64,000 nucleotides of DNA. Source: CAWELS01 sp964468205 (GTDB taxonomy: Bacteria; Acidobacteriota; Terriglobia; Bryobacterales; Bryobacteraceae). This document shows, one piece after another, positions 6,522 through 15,980 of the stretch. The DNA is taken from positions 1 to 64,000 of the forward strand of contig CAYXVG010000030.1 in the NCBI GenBank assembly GCA_964468205.1, given 5' to 3'. Below the pieces are notes generated by a model that saw only the letters and a program-made list of their open reading frames with translations, made no database searches and had not been told where the DNA came from. The position numbers and the translations under genes were made by a program. Every line of letters starts with the position of its first letter. Position 1 is the first letter of the stretch.

Positions 6522-8869
6522 TCTGGCGCCTGCCACTCATAGTAGGAGGGGTAGCCGCCGCCCATGTTGTGCGCCAGCCAGATGCGATACTCCCGGCTGC
6601 CGGTGCGCGTCGTTTCGCGGCGCTGGGCGTGGCTCGGATTCGTGTACACGAGGATCACCGGCCCGCCGTCATCCGCGCTGGCTATGCAGACGATCTCGTC
6701 ACGGAAGTCACCAACCAAATCCGCCACCATGCGGCAACTGCCGCCGCCGCTTTCGTTGGGCGGCGGGATATCGACGGTGCGGACTTCCTTGCCGTCGAAA
6801 CTGCTGAGCCGCGTTCCATTGCCGGAAATCAGATCCCGGGCAGCGCCGCCGGTCCAGTTCACAGGCCGCCAGCCACGCTCGAACGGATCCGCGAGCACCG
6901 TGCCATCGGCGGCAAATAGAACGCACTGCTCCTGATGATGGCCGTCACGGTTTGTCATCATTTCGACGCCGGGCGAGTCTTCCCAAACGTCGGCGGCCCA
7001 GCCCGTGTGGGCGTGTGTCCACCGGGGGTCGTCCTCCCGGTTGACTTTCCAGATGACACGCCCGTTTGCGGCGTCTACTAGATAAGCGCCGGCATGGATG
7101 CTGCTCTCGACGGCATAGAACACCTGCCGGCCCTGCAGTCCGGGCAGGAAGCGGGCGACCGAGACAATATCCGGATGTTGCCGGTAGATCGACCAGCGCA
7201 TCGTGCCATCCGGATTCAGCAGCATGGTCCCATTAAATACTTCGTCCCGGCCGTCACCATCGACATCGGCGATATCGACATGATGCGATCCGCTGCCGTT
7301 GGTTTCGGCCAGGCTCTCGTAGGTCCATAGATGCTTTAGGTCAGCGGTATAAGCATCGAGGATCTCGTTCTCGTAGAGTCCGGTCTGGGTCACGATCGCG
7401 GGTGTGCGCCCGTCGAGATAGGCGACCGACATGTGCACCCGGGTCGACGATTTCGCAAAGTCCGACACCATCTCGCGCCAGGGTGTCTTGCGAAGGACGC
7501 GGCCGGTCATGCCGTCGAGCACGGCAAGGTGAACACGGCCGTCCTCCTGCACTGCGGCGATCACCTCGGCCCGGCCGTCGCCGTCGAGGTCGAAGACATT
7601 GATTGGTACGTTGTTGGCGTTGCCGAAGCAGTGGTCGTGGTTGACAAGCGGACGGCGCCAGAGAGACCGGCCGTAGCTGGTGAAGGCTTCGAGTTCCACC
7701 GGCAGCCCGGGGTCCCGCGACATCTCCCGGATCCCGTTGTCCAGCCGGACCACCACGTCCAGCACTCCGTCGCCATCAAGATCGCCGAATACGGGCACGG
7801 CGCCACTTTGGCGCGGCGTGGGTTCAATCCGCATTACCAGGCCAGTGGGCTTTTCTCCCGGCTCGACGCCGGCCCACTCAGACGGCGCGCCCAACTTGCC
7901 GTCACGAACCGCCCGGACTCGATAGTAGATCCGTTGCGCGGCGGCCGGATTTGGGTCGGTGTAGTTGGTTGCACCGGTGAGCGGCTTCTTTGTGATCTGG
8001 ATGCCCGCCGCATCGCGGCGAGTGGACCGGTAGACATGGAAGCCGGTGGCCGGAATATCCTCAGGAAGAAACTGCCAGCTCAGGAAGACACCTTCCGGAG
8101 AGGGCAGCGCGACCAGCCGGCGGGACATACGTTGGAAATGTGTCGACCCTTCCGGCTCGCGCACGAGACGGAACCCGATATCGGGATGCCGGATGCCGGG
8201 GGATGAGCGGCCAAAGACGCCGCAGCGGAGGTAGTACTCTCCGCGCGCCCAGGATCCTCCAGCCAGATCGCCCTCGCGATCGATTCGGTTGGTCACCCGG
8301 TAGACCCAGCGATTCGTGGCCAGATCCGGGTAGGTGTCCACCATCTGCCAGACATTCCCGGCCATGTCGCGGAGACCGAAGGCGTTTTCTGGAGTCTGAC
8401 CGGCGGGCTGGATATGCTGTTTCCAATCGGCGAAGGTCCGCACGGCGGAGACGTCGAAGTTCACGTTATTGGGCAGTGTGCCACCCCAGGGGTAGCGCGC
8501 GTCACTCGAGCCGGCGCGGGCGGCGTATTCGAACTCGCTCCGGGTTGGCAGACGGTACACTCGCGATTCCTTCTCAGAACGCCACTCGAGGTAGGCAGCA
8601 ACGTCATAGCGGTTCACGAATACGACCGGATGGCCTCCAGTTCCCGAAGGGATATCGGAGTTTCCCCAGTGCAAAGGCGCGGGGTGACCGGTGGCTTTTA
8701 TGAAATCGTGATACTCGCGATTTGTCACCGGGTGGACCGCCATGTCGAACGAGTCGAGGCGGATCTCGCTTCTGCCGGGCATGACGCCGCCGGGCACCGT
8801 CACAAATCTCGCCGAGTCCGCGGCGGCAGGGGCAGCCGCCAGAAGGCAAAACAGGAGGATAGTAAGCAT
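6518..8869 (-). CDS. Secreted FGE-like / FN3-like / rhamnogalacturonan-lyase-like propeller fusion
   Basis: This 783-residue secreted protein starts at ATG 8869 with the signal peptide MLTILLFCLLAAAPAAADS. Residues ~20-245 form a formylglycine-generating-enzyme (SUMF1-type) domain: VPGGVMPGRSE, AVHPVTNREYHDF, YRLPTRSEFEYAARAG, GLRDMAGNVWQM and GFRLV. It lacks the catalytic Cys pair (GGSWARGEYYLRC), so it is probably binding or structural. A fibronectin-III-like segment follows (residues ~265-345). The rest is a beta-propeller with repeated Asp-rich calcium-loop motifs (FGDLDGDGVLDVV, VFDLDGDGRAEVI, IADVDGDGRDEVF) resembling PL11 rhamnogalacturonan lyases. A role in plant polysaccharide binding or cleavage is inferred. 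It is the first gene of a three-gene coupled set. Confidence 0.75.
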   Translation of the reverse strand: MLTILLFCLLAAAPAAADSARFVTVPGGVMPGRSEIRLDSFDMAVHPVTNREYHDFIKATGHPAPLHWGNSDIPSGTGGHPVVFVNRYDVAAYLEWRSEKESRVYRLPTRSEFEYAARAGSSDARYPWGGTLPNNVNFDVSAVRTFADWKQHIQPAGQTPENAFGLRDMAGNVWQMVDTYPDLATNRWVYRVTNRIDREGDLAGGSWARGEYYLRCGVFGRSSPGIRHPDIGFRLVREPEGSTHFQRMSRRLVALPSPEGVFLSWQFLPEDIPATGFHVYRSTRRDAAGIQITKKPLTGATNYTDPNPAAAQRIYYRVRAVRDGKLGAPSEWAGVEPGEKPTGLVMRIEPTPRQSGAVPVFGDLDGDGVLDVVVRLDNGIREMSRDPGLPVELEAFTSYGRSLWRRPLVNHDHCFGNANNVPINVFDLDGDGRAEVIAAVQEDGRVHLAVLDGMTGRVLRKTPWREMVSDFAKSSTRVHMSVAYLDGRTPAIVTQTGLYENEILDAYTADLKHLWTYESLAETNGSGSHHVDIADVDGDGRDEVFNGTMLLNPDGTMRWSIYRQHPDIVSVARFLPGLQGRQVFYAVESSIHAGAYLVDAANGRVIWKVNREDDPRWTHAHTGWAADVWEDSPGVEMMTNRDGHHQEQCVLFAADGTVLADPFERGWRPVNWTGGAARDLISGNGTRLSSFDGKEVRTVDIPPPNESGGGSCRMVADLVGDFRDEIVCIASADDGGPVILVYTNPSHAQRRETTRTGSREYRIWLAHNMGGGYPSYYEWQAPE

Positions 8870-8981
8870 CGCGGTGCAGCTTATCAACTCCGCGCACGAG
8901 GTGCAATCGAGGGGAAGCAGCCAGAGAAAGCCTATTAACAACTACCCCCTGGTTCGCCGATACTGATTGAGGAGGGAACCT

Positions 8982-11621
8982 GTGGATAATCGGGGGAGAG
9001 CATCCGAGGCGCTCCGGGAAGAACTCGAGCGATTGCGCGCGCGAAACGCCGAATTGGAGGCGCTCGCGGTGCAGCGCGGAGCAGCCGCCACGCGTGAGGG
9101 CGAGAAGCGGTACCGTACGCTGTTTGAATCGGCGGATGACGCAATTTTCCTGATGGATGACGAACGCTTCGTCGAGTGCAACCCGAAAACGACGCAGGTG
9201 TTCAGATGCAGACCTGAGGACATACTCGGCAAGCCTCCCGCCGATTTCTCCCCAGCAGTGCAGCCGGATGGAGAGCCGTCGGTGCAAAAAGCCCGCCGGC
9301 TGATCGGCCGGGCGATGCGGGGAAACCCTCAGTTCTTCGAATGGCGCCACTGTCGACTCGATGGGGAAGAGTTCGATGCCGAGATCAGCCTCAGCGCCGT
9401 GGAGCTTAGCGGAAACCGCTTCGTCCAGGCGATTGTCCGGGATGTCACCGACCGGAAGCGGTCAGAGGAAGCGCTGCGATTCAGCCGCGACTTCGAGCGC
9501 CTCGTGACGACGATCTCGGCGCGATTTGTCCAAGCTCCCTGCGGAGAAACTCTCGACAACGTGAGACAAGCCCTATGCGAGATCGGTGAATTCGCCGGCG
9601 TGGACCGAAGCTACATGTTTCTCTTCTCCGACGACCTCGAGACGATGGAATGTGTCGCGGAGTGGACGCGGGAGGGCGTGCAACGGTTGAGTTTCCAGAG
9701 CGCACCTACGTCCCGCTTCTCACGGTGGATGGAACTGATGAAACAGAACAAGGTTTTCCATCTACCGTCGCTCGATCTGGTCCGCGCCGAAGAGCAGGAG
9801 GTGCGAGAAATCCTGCGATCCCATGGAACCCGCTCGCTGCTCAGCGTTCCGGTAGTGTACGGCGGGCGCCTCTTCGGCTTTGTGGGCTGGTCGGCCTTAT
9901 CCGAAGGAAAGTGCTTCCCGGATAGCACCGTCTCGCTGCTGCGGATTGTCGGGGAAATCATCGCCGGCGCTCTGGAACGCCAGCGGTATGAACGCGAGCT
10001 CGAATCCGCCAGAAAAGCCGCCGAGGCGGCCAATGAAGCCAAGAGTCAGTTTCTGGCCAATATGAGTCATGAGATCCGGACGCCGCTCAACGGGATTCTG
10101 GGGATGACGGCGGTCCTGGCGGACTCCGGCCTCGATGCCGCGCAGCGCGAAATAGCCGACACGGTGACACAGTCCGCCGAGGCGCTGCTCCAGATCGTCA
10201 ACGACGTGCTGGATTTCTCAAAGATCGAGAACGGAAGAATCGACGTCGAAACTGTTTCATTCGACCTCCAGGTCACACTCGAGGACCTGGTCGGTCTGAT
10301 GTCGCCAGCCGCCGAGCGGAAAGGGATCGATCTCACCTTCTGGTATCCGTTTGACGCTCCACGACGGTTTCTCGGGGATCCGGGCCGCATTCGCCAGGTG
10401 ATGTTAAACCTGGTGGGAAATGCGATCAAATTCACCGAAGTAGGCAATATCCTGCTCGAAGTATCGTTTCCGGCCGGCGTGGACGAAGAGACAGGGCAGT
10501 TCGCCGTCGGGCTGGCCGTACACGACACGGGCGTGGGAATCCCGGCGGAGAAGCTGCCCCTTCTGTTTCGCAAGTTCAGCCAATTGGATTCTTCTACTAC
10601 CCGCAAGTACGAGGGCGCGGGACTGGGTCTGGCGATATCCGAGCAACTGGTGAAGTTGATGGGCGGCAAGATCGAGGTGTCGAGCGTCGAGGGGTCAGGG
10701 TCGACGTTCACGGTCTGCCTTCCATTGGAACCGGACCCTCAAGCCGCGAACGAAGAACCGCATCCCGGCGAATTGGAAGGAAAGCGGATTCTGGTGGTGG
10801 ATGCGAACAGTTTCCGGAGATCGGCGCTGGCGAATCAGTGCTCGGGATGGGGAATGGAGATAGTGGAGGCCGCGACGGGGGCGGAGGCGCTCGCCCTCCT
10901 TCAGTCCCACTCCAGTAGCGGCCGGCGCTTGGAGATGGTGGTGGTGGACCGCCGCCTCCCGGATATACCCGGAGAACAGTTCATCGCCGGCGTACGGGGG
11001 TTCGAGATCTATGCGGACATTCCGATCCTGATTCTCACATCGATTGGCGAGCGAGGCGAGGCTGCCGGCTACCGGCGCGCGGGATGCAGCGGCTACCTCG
11101 TCCACCCGGTGCGGGAGAGCGTCCTGCGCGAGGTTCTTTCCACAATGGCGGGGAACCCGGTTGGTAGTGCGGACAGGCATATGGTAACGATCCATACTCT
11201 GAAGGAATCGCGGTCCGCCGCGATTCCGAGAGCCGCGTTGGAGTTCGAGGGCCTGCAGGCGCTGCTGGTGGAGGACAACGCCATCAACCAGAAGGTAGGC
11301 GCCGCGCTGTTGAAGAAGCTCGGATTCGCCGTGGATGTAGCGAGTGATGGCGCCGAGGCGCTGGCCGCGGTGAGTGCCCGTGACTATGACGTCATCCTTA
11401 TGGACTGCCAGATGCCGAAGATGGACGGGTTCGAAACTACCCGCAGGCTGCGCGCGGGTTCCGGTTACGCGAGCCGGTGCCCGGTCATCGCCATGACGGC
11501 CCACGCCTTGGATTCGGACCGCAGGAAATGCTTAAAGGTGGGCATGGACGACTACATCAGCAAACCGGTTCGCCCGGAAGCGCTGCGGAGCGCGCTGGCC
11601 AGGCATCTTGGCAAGGCGTGA
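8982..11621 (+). CDS. Hybrid sensor histidine kinase: PAS-GAF-HisKA-HATPase-REC-REC
   Basis: This 879-residue signalling protein starts at GTG 8982, directly after GGAGGG. Its parts are an N-terminal coiled-coil-like stretch, a PAS domain (residues ~40-165), a GAF domain (~175-335), a dimerisation/phosphoacceptor helix with NMSHEIRTPLNGI near residue 360, and an ATPase domain with NLVGNAIKFTE, DTGVGIP and GAGLGLAIS. Two receivers follow (~602-720 and ~757-876). The second is intact (VEDNAINQK, ILMDCQMPKMDG, SKPV). The first keeps its Asp (VVDRRLPD) but has HPVR where the conserved Lys-Pro should be. No membrane segment is present, so the signal is cytosolic. No cognate output regulator is adjacent. 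Confidence 0.92.
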   Translation: MDNRGRASEALREELERLRARNAELEALAVQRGAAATREGEKRYRTLFESADDAIFLMDDERFVECNPKTTQVFRCRPEDILGKPPADFSPAVQPDGEPSVQKARRLIGRAMRGNPQFFEWRHCRLDGEEFDAEISLSAVELSGNRFVQAIVRDVTDRKRSEEALRFSRDFERLVTTISARFVQAPCGETLDNVRQALCEIGEFAGVDRSYMFLFSDDLETMECVAEWTREGVQRLSFQSAPTSRFSRWMELMKQNKVFHLPSLDLVRAEEQEVREILRSHGTRSLLSVPVVYGGRLFGFVGWSALSEGKCFPDSTVSLLRIVGEIIAGALERQRYERELESARKAAEAANEAKSQFLANMSHEIRTPLNGILGMTAVLADSGLDAAQREIADTVTQSAEALLQIVNDVLDFSKIENGRIDVETVSFDLQVTLEDLVGLMSPAAERKGIDLTFWYPFDAPRRFLGDPGRIRQVMLNLVGNAIKFTEVGNILLEVSFPAGVDEETGQFAVGLAVHDTGVGIPAEKLPLLFRKFSQLDSSTTRKYEGAGLGLAISEQLVKLMGGKIEVSSVEGSGSTFTVCLPLEPDPQAANEEPHPGELEGKRILVVDANSFRRSALANQCSGWGMEIVEAATGAEALALLQSHSSSGRRLEMVVVDRRLPDIPGEQFIAGVRGFEIYADIPILILTSIGERGEAAGYRRAGCSGYLVHPVRESVLREVLSTMAGNPVGSADRHMVTIHTLKESRSAAIPRAALEFEGLQALLVEDNAINQKVGAALLKKLGFAVDVASDGAEALAAVSARDYDVILMDCQMPKMDGFETTRRLRAGSGYASRCPVIAMTAHALDSDRRKCLKVGMDDYISKPVRPEALRSALARHLGKA

Positions 11622-11685
11622 TCGCTCCGCTCCGGGTCCCGGCTGGGCCGGTGCTATTATGAAGCGTTATTCCAGCCGAGTATTC

Positions 11686-13044
11686 ATGAGCCAACCCGCA
11701 GACAAAGCTAAGCCTGTTCAGCGCGCGGGAAAACCCAGCGTCGTGATCGTTGGCCGGCCCAATGTCGGCAAGTCCACCCTGTTCAACCGGATATTGGGCA
11801 ACCGGCGCGCCATCGTTGGGGATGAACCGGGAATCACGCGCGACAGGATTCAGGGAGATGCGGAATACCGGAACAAGGACTTTGTGCTGATCGATACCGG
11901 CGGGATTCTACCGCACGACGCGGCCACCATCCCCAGCGAGATTCTCAAGCAGGCCCGGGTGGCGCTCGAAGGGGCCTCCCAGATAATCTATGTGATCGAC
12001 GGACGAGCCGAGATCACGGGAACCGACCGGGAACTGGCCCAGATGCTGCGCCGCCTTGGCAAACCGGTCTCTCTCGCCGTGAACAAGATCGACGTGGCGG
12101 AACGGGAGTCGCTCACAAGCGAGTTTTACGCTCTTGGTTTCGATCACCTGTTTCCGGTTTCCGCCGAGCACAGGCGCGGAATCGATGACCTTCTGGACCA
12201 CGTTACGGCGGACTTCGCGGAGCGTGCAGAGCAGGAGGACCCCTCCGCGGCCGCCAACGTGATCAAAGTGGCCATCATCGGGCGTCCCAATGTGGGCAAG
12301 TCCACGCTGCTGAACGCCTTGGTAGGGAAGGAGCGAACGATCGTTTCACCGGTGGCGGGAACAACAAGGGACGCCGTGGACGAGACAGTTCACCATGAGG
12401 GCGTCGACTACACCTTCGTCGATACGGCGGGTATCCGGCGTAAGGGGAAGACCCGCATGATGGCGGAGAAGCTCAGCGTGATGATGGCGCAGCGCCATAT
12501 TCGGATGGCGAACGTGGTCCTGCTTGTACTCGACGCGACCGATGGGGTGGTCGGGCTGGATGCCACGATTGGAGGCTATGCGCACGAGGGCGGCCGGCCA
12601 ATTGTGATCTGCGTCAACAAATGGGACGCGGCTCCGAAGAAGGATAAGAGGGCGTTCCTCGAAACGCTCCGTCACGAAATGAAGTTCCTCGAATATGCGC
12701 CGGTGGCGTTTCTGTCAGCGCGGGACGGGACGGGGCTGCAGCAGTTGTTCGGGCTGATCCGGAGGGGGTTCGAATCGGCTTCCAAACGGGTATCAACCGG
12801 TGAGTTGAACAGGTTCCTGGGTGCGCTTGAGTTTGAGCGGGATCTGAAGGTGAAGTACATCACGCAAACCTCCTCGCGGCCGCCCACCTTTGTCGTATTC
12901 ACCGACGGCGGCAAGGAGCTTCACTTCTCCATCCAACGATACCTCGTGAACCAGATCCGCCGCGCGTTCGGCTTCGCTGGCACACCGATCGTGGTGAAGT
13001 CCAAGACGAGGCCGAAACGCGCGAAGAAGTCCGCTTCGCGGTAG
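11686..13044 (+). CDS. der: Ribosome-biogenesis GTPase Der (EngA)
   Basis: Der is an essential GTPase with two tandem GTP-binding domains that assists 50S subunit assembly. Both domains are complete: GRPNVGKST at residue 23 with DEPGITRDR and DTGG, then GRPNVGKST at ~198 with GTTRDA, DTAGIRRKGK and NKWD. The C-terminal KH-like domain (VKYITQTSSRPPTFVVF, RYLVNQIRRAFGF) is present. The length of ~452 residues is normal. ATG 11686 puts the first G-domain at the usual distance from the start; ATG 11659 is an alternative. The C-terminus is Lys/Arg-rich. It follows the histidine kinase after a short gap. Confidence 0.95.
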   Translation: MSQPADKAKPVQRAGKPSVVIVGRPNVGKSTLFNRILGNRRAIVGDEPGITRDRIQGDAEYRNKDFVLIDTGGILPHDAATIPSEILKQARVALEGASQIIYVIDGRAEITGTDRELAQMLRRLGKPVSLAVNKIDVAERESLTSEFYALGFDHLFPVSAEHRRGIDDLLDHVTADFAERAEQEDPSAAANVIKVAIIGRPNVGKSTLLNALVGKERTIVSPVAGTTRDAVDETVHHEGVDYTFVDTAGIRRKGKTRMMAEKLSVMMAQRHIRMANVVLLVLDATDGVVGLDATIGGYAHEGGRPIVICVNKWDAAPKKDKRAFLETLRHEMKFLEYAPVAFLSARDGTGLQQLFGLIRRGFESASKRVSTGELNRFLGALEFERDLKVKYITQTSSRPPTFVVFTDGGKELHFSIQRYLVNQIRRAFGFAGTPIVVKSKTRPKRAKKSASR

Positions 13045-13052
13045 CGGGCCGG

Positions 13053-14387
13053 TCAGGCTTCGGCGGGCTGCCCTTCCTCAAGCGACACTGCTTTCGGCTC
13101 AAGTCCCAGCTTCGATAGGATCACGTAAACGACGAAGCCGACCACAAAGCTGTAGAGCACGGCAGGCTGCGAGTACCTCTGAACCTGCTCCGGGACCGGG
13201 AGGAAGGGCAGAATCCCTACCAGAAATCCGGTGGCCCAAGCGCCATAGCCGGCGATATTCACACCCTGACGGGGGCCGGCCCACTTTTTCCCCGAGAGCA
13301 AATAGTCAGCAGCCATCGCACCGCAGATCGGGCCAAAGGACGCCCCAACGATCACGAAGAAGCCGATCAGGTTCTGCGCGACCCCGGTGACCGCAAGGAT
13401 GATCGCGATAACTGCGCCGATCATGGTGGAGGCCAGGCGGGGAACACCGGGAATCATGGTGGCGAAGCTGTTACCCGCGATGAAAGCGCAGAAGCAGGCC
13501 GGCGCGATGGAGGCGAACGCGAAGAGGAGGAACATCGACGAAGCAAGGAACCCGCCGATCGAGCCAATGACGCCATCGTAGGCAAAGGTTTCCAGAGCCG
13601 GATTCATGCCGTGGGCTCCCGCGACGGAAAGCAGAGGCAGTCCACCGGCGTACACAACGGCCAGAGCGATGCCAACGAATCCGCCGAGCTTCACGTCTTT
13701 CGCGCCGCGGCTGCTCATTCCAAAGTCGGCGCCGGCGGCGCCGGCGGTGGCAAAGAAACCGATGACGATGGCGTTGAGCATTGCGAAAGCGAGGTAGGGA
13801 TTGGGATCCGCCGGGGTGTAGTTGGTAATGCCTCCGGCGGTCTTGAAGAACGCGACAAGAATCATGAGAAACGGAATGATGGCCATGTAGGTGGCCAGTT
13901 TCGCCACGTACTGGATTCCCTTGACACCGATGTAGGCCATCACCAAACCCCAGATCACCGCGATGATAAGGAATGGAATCGACATCGGGCTGGAATCCAT
14001 CCCGACGCCGGCCAAGATGAACTCGGTGGAGATGGATGTGTTCACGGAGAACCAGCCAACTTGCAGCAGGCCCATCAAGAGGCCGGGCATCAGATAGCCG
14101 CCGGTGGATCCGAACGTGGAGCTGCCGACAACGTAGAGCGGATAGCCGGTCTTCATGCCCAACATTGCGGGAACGTAGAAGAAAAGCGCGTAGCTCAAGA
14201 GTCCGGCCACCGCCAGCGCCAGGAGACACAAAACGGGTCCAGCGTGTACGAGCGTGCCTTCGGCAATAGAACGATAGAAGGCAATCCATAAGAAGATACC
14301 GGCATAACTCGGAGCGGTGTTCACGTACCACGGGGCACGGTTCGAGAGGGGATTCGGTTTAGTCTTGGTTATGTAGTCAGGGAGCAT
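13053..14387 (-). CDS. NCS1-family permease (cytosine/purine/allantoin type), copy A
   Basis: This 444-residue membrane protein has about 12 helices and the features of the nucleobase-cation-symport-1 family: a long amphipathic first section ending in LGMKTGYPLYVVGSSTFGSTGG, and GPICGAMAADYLLSGKKW late in the protein. NCS1 proteins import nucleobases, hydantoins or vitamins with H+ or Na+. It is paralogous to the next upstream gene (44-bp gap, same strand) and shares MxxDYxxKT at the start and the G-Y-P signature. The substrate cannot be named. No nucleobase catabolic genes are nearby. Confidence 0.8.
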   Translation of the reverse strand: MLPDYITKTKPNPLSNRAPWYVNTAPSYAGIFLWIAFYRSIAEGTLVHAGPVLCLLALAVAGLLSYALFFYVPAMLGMKTGYPLYVVGSSTFGSTGGYLMPGLLMGLLQVGWFSVNTSISTEFILAGVGMDSSPMSIPFLIIAVIWGLVMAYIGVKGIQYVAKLATYMAIIPFLMILVAFFKTAGGITNYTPADPNPYLAFAMLNAIVIGFFATAGAAGADFGMSSRGAKDVKLGGFVGIALAVVYAGGLPLLSVAGAHGMNPALETFAYDGVIGSIGGFLASSMFLLFAFASIAPACFCAFIAGNSFATMIPGVPRLASTMIGAVIAIILAVTGVAQNLIGFFVIVGASFGPICGAMAADYLLSGKKWAGPRQGVNIAGYGAWATGFLVGILPFLPVPEQVQRYSQPAVLYSFVVGFVVYVILSKLGLEPKAVSLEEGQPAEA

Positions 14388-14431
14388 GCGTCACCTTCAC
14401 TAAGAGGAAGACAAAAGTGCGGACTAGTATA

Positions 14432-15898
14432 CTACGCTTCCGGGCGGGGACGGGGTTCGGATTCCGGGCCGCCATCGCCGGCCTGTGAAGACGACTGACA
14501 TCCGCCTTCTGAAGGTTCTGGCTCCGGCCGGATCCGCGCAGCCGCGTGGCCTGGGTCTTCATCGCCGAAATCCACCGTCCTGACCCTTCTTCGCCGGTGT
14601 TTCCGATACGGTTTGAGCCCCAGATTTCCGAGCACGATGTAGCCGGCGAAGCCGGCGATGCAACTGTAGACGGCGGCGGGATGGGTGACGGCAAGGATAT
14701 GAGCCGGGAGCGGCAGCAGCGGGACCAGGCCCACACCGATGCCGAGAAGCCACGCGACGTAGCCGGCGTAGTTTACGCCCGGGCGCGTGTGGGGCCAGCG
14801 TTTGTCGTGCTGCCAGTAGTCAGCAGCCATGATTCCGCACACCGGAGCCGTCAGAGCCGCGGCGATGGTGAAAAACAACGGCAGGTTGGCCGCAAGTCCG
14901 GAGGCCGCAGTGACCGACGCGACCGAACCGACCACGAGCCCACCGGCCATCCGGGAGAGCTTCGGCGCCATGACGGCGAAGCTGTCGCTTGCCATCCATC
15001 CGATGAACATTCCCGCCGGCGCCGAGCCGAGAAGCAGGCCGGCGCAGACTGCTGGCGCGAATCTGCCTGTCACCGCGGCCGCCGCCTCCAGGTATCCGAA
15101 TCCTTCGAGACCAGGATTTAGATAGCGGGCGCCGGCCACCGTCGCCATGGCGACGAACGCGAATAGGCAGGCTGGAAACACAATTCCAAACAGCCCGCCG
15201 AACTGCACATCCTTCTTTGAACCGCAATAGCGGGCCAGACTGGGGGAAGCGGCGGCGGCCGTGGCGAAGAAGGCGGTGACAAGGTGAATCGTATAGGTGA
15301 ACGCGGCAAACGGCTCGGGAAGGTCCAGCCCATGTTCTGCGATGCCTTCCTGGGCAGAGGATAGGCCGAGGATAGCAACCAGTAGCGGTAGACCGGCCAG
15401 AAGCAGCGAGGCCGCTGCCACCGCCTTGATCCCGAACCTCGCCGCGAAGGCGAAGCCGAAGCTCCACAGCACGGCGACGGCAATGGTGGCTACATCGGCG
15501 GCGCCTCCCTCGAGTTCCAGTCCGACGGTCACAGCCCGGCCGGCATGGTAACCGGTGGCCCCGAGCAGAGCCGCCAGGACGAATCCCAGCAGAAGGCCAG
15601 GAACTAATTGTCCGCCCCGCGACCCGAAAGTGGAGCTACCGAGGATACCGGTGGGGTAGCCCGTCTGCATGCCGATGACAGCGGGGATGCGAAAGAAGAG
15701 GAAGTGACTGAGCAGTCCGGCAAGAAGGACCGCGGAAAAGAGCAGTCCGAAGGGCGCGTGGTCGATCGTCCCCCCGGAGAGGTCCTGTGCATAACCGAAC
15801 CAGGCGAAGAGACCCAGGTAGCAGGGAGCCAGATAGCGAATCCACGAATTGCGGGCCGCTGGTGAAACAGGCTGGGTCTTCGACAAGTAATCCCGCAT
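14432..15898 (-). CDS. NCS1-family permease, copy B, with a polar C-terminal tail
   Basis: This ~488-residue paralogue of the downstream permease has matching landmarks (MRDYLSKTQPV, IGMQTGYPTGILGSSTFGSRGG, APVCGIMAADYWQHDKRW, PGVNYAGYVAW). It is more diverged in the transport core. It carries a C-terminal tail of about 60 polar, Arg-, Glu- and Pro-rich residues that copy A lacks. ATG 15898 is chosen to match copy A; a GTG four codons upstream is possible. The pair is probably co-transcribed and arose by tandem duplication. Substrates may differ. Confidence 0.75.
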   Translation of the reverse strand: MRDYLSKTQPVSPAARNSWIRYLAPCYLGLFAWFGYAQDLSGGTIDHAPFGLLFSAVLLAGLLSHFLFFRIPAVIGMQTGYPTGILGSSTFGSRGGQLVPGLLLGFVLAALLGATGYHAGRAVTVGLELEGGAADVATIAVAVLWSFGFAFAARFGIKAVAAASLLLAGLPLLVAILGLSSAQEGIAEHGLDLPEPFAAFTYTIHLVTAFFATAAAASPSLARYCGSKKDVQFGGLFGIVFPACLFAFVAMATVAGARYLNPGLEGFGYLEAAAAVTGRFAPAVCAGLLLGSAPAGMFIGWMASDSFAVMAPKLSRMAGGLVVGSVASVTAASGLAANLPLFFTIAAALTAPVCGIMAADYWQHDKRWPHTRPGVNYAGYVAWLLGIGVGLVPLLPLPAHILAVTHPAAVYSCIAGFAGYIVLGNLGLKPYRKHRRRRVRTVDFGDEDPGHAAARIRPEPEPSEGGCQSSSQAGDGGPESEPRPRPEA

Positions 15899-15980
15899 GA
15901 CTAGGCCCACCGGAAGCTCTGGTCTGAAGATGGAGTTTCCCTCAGGACGCCACCAGCAGCCGGCATCGGGTTCGCGTCAA

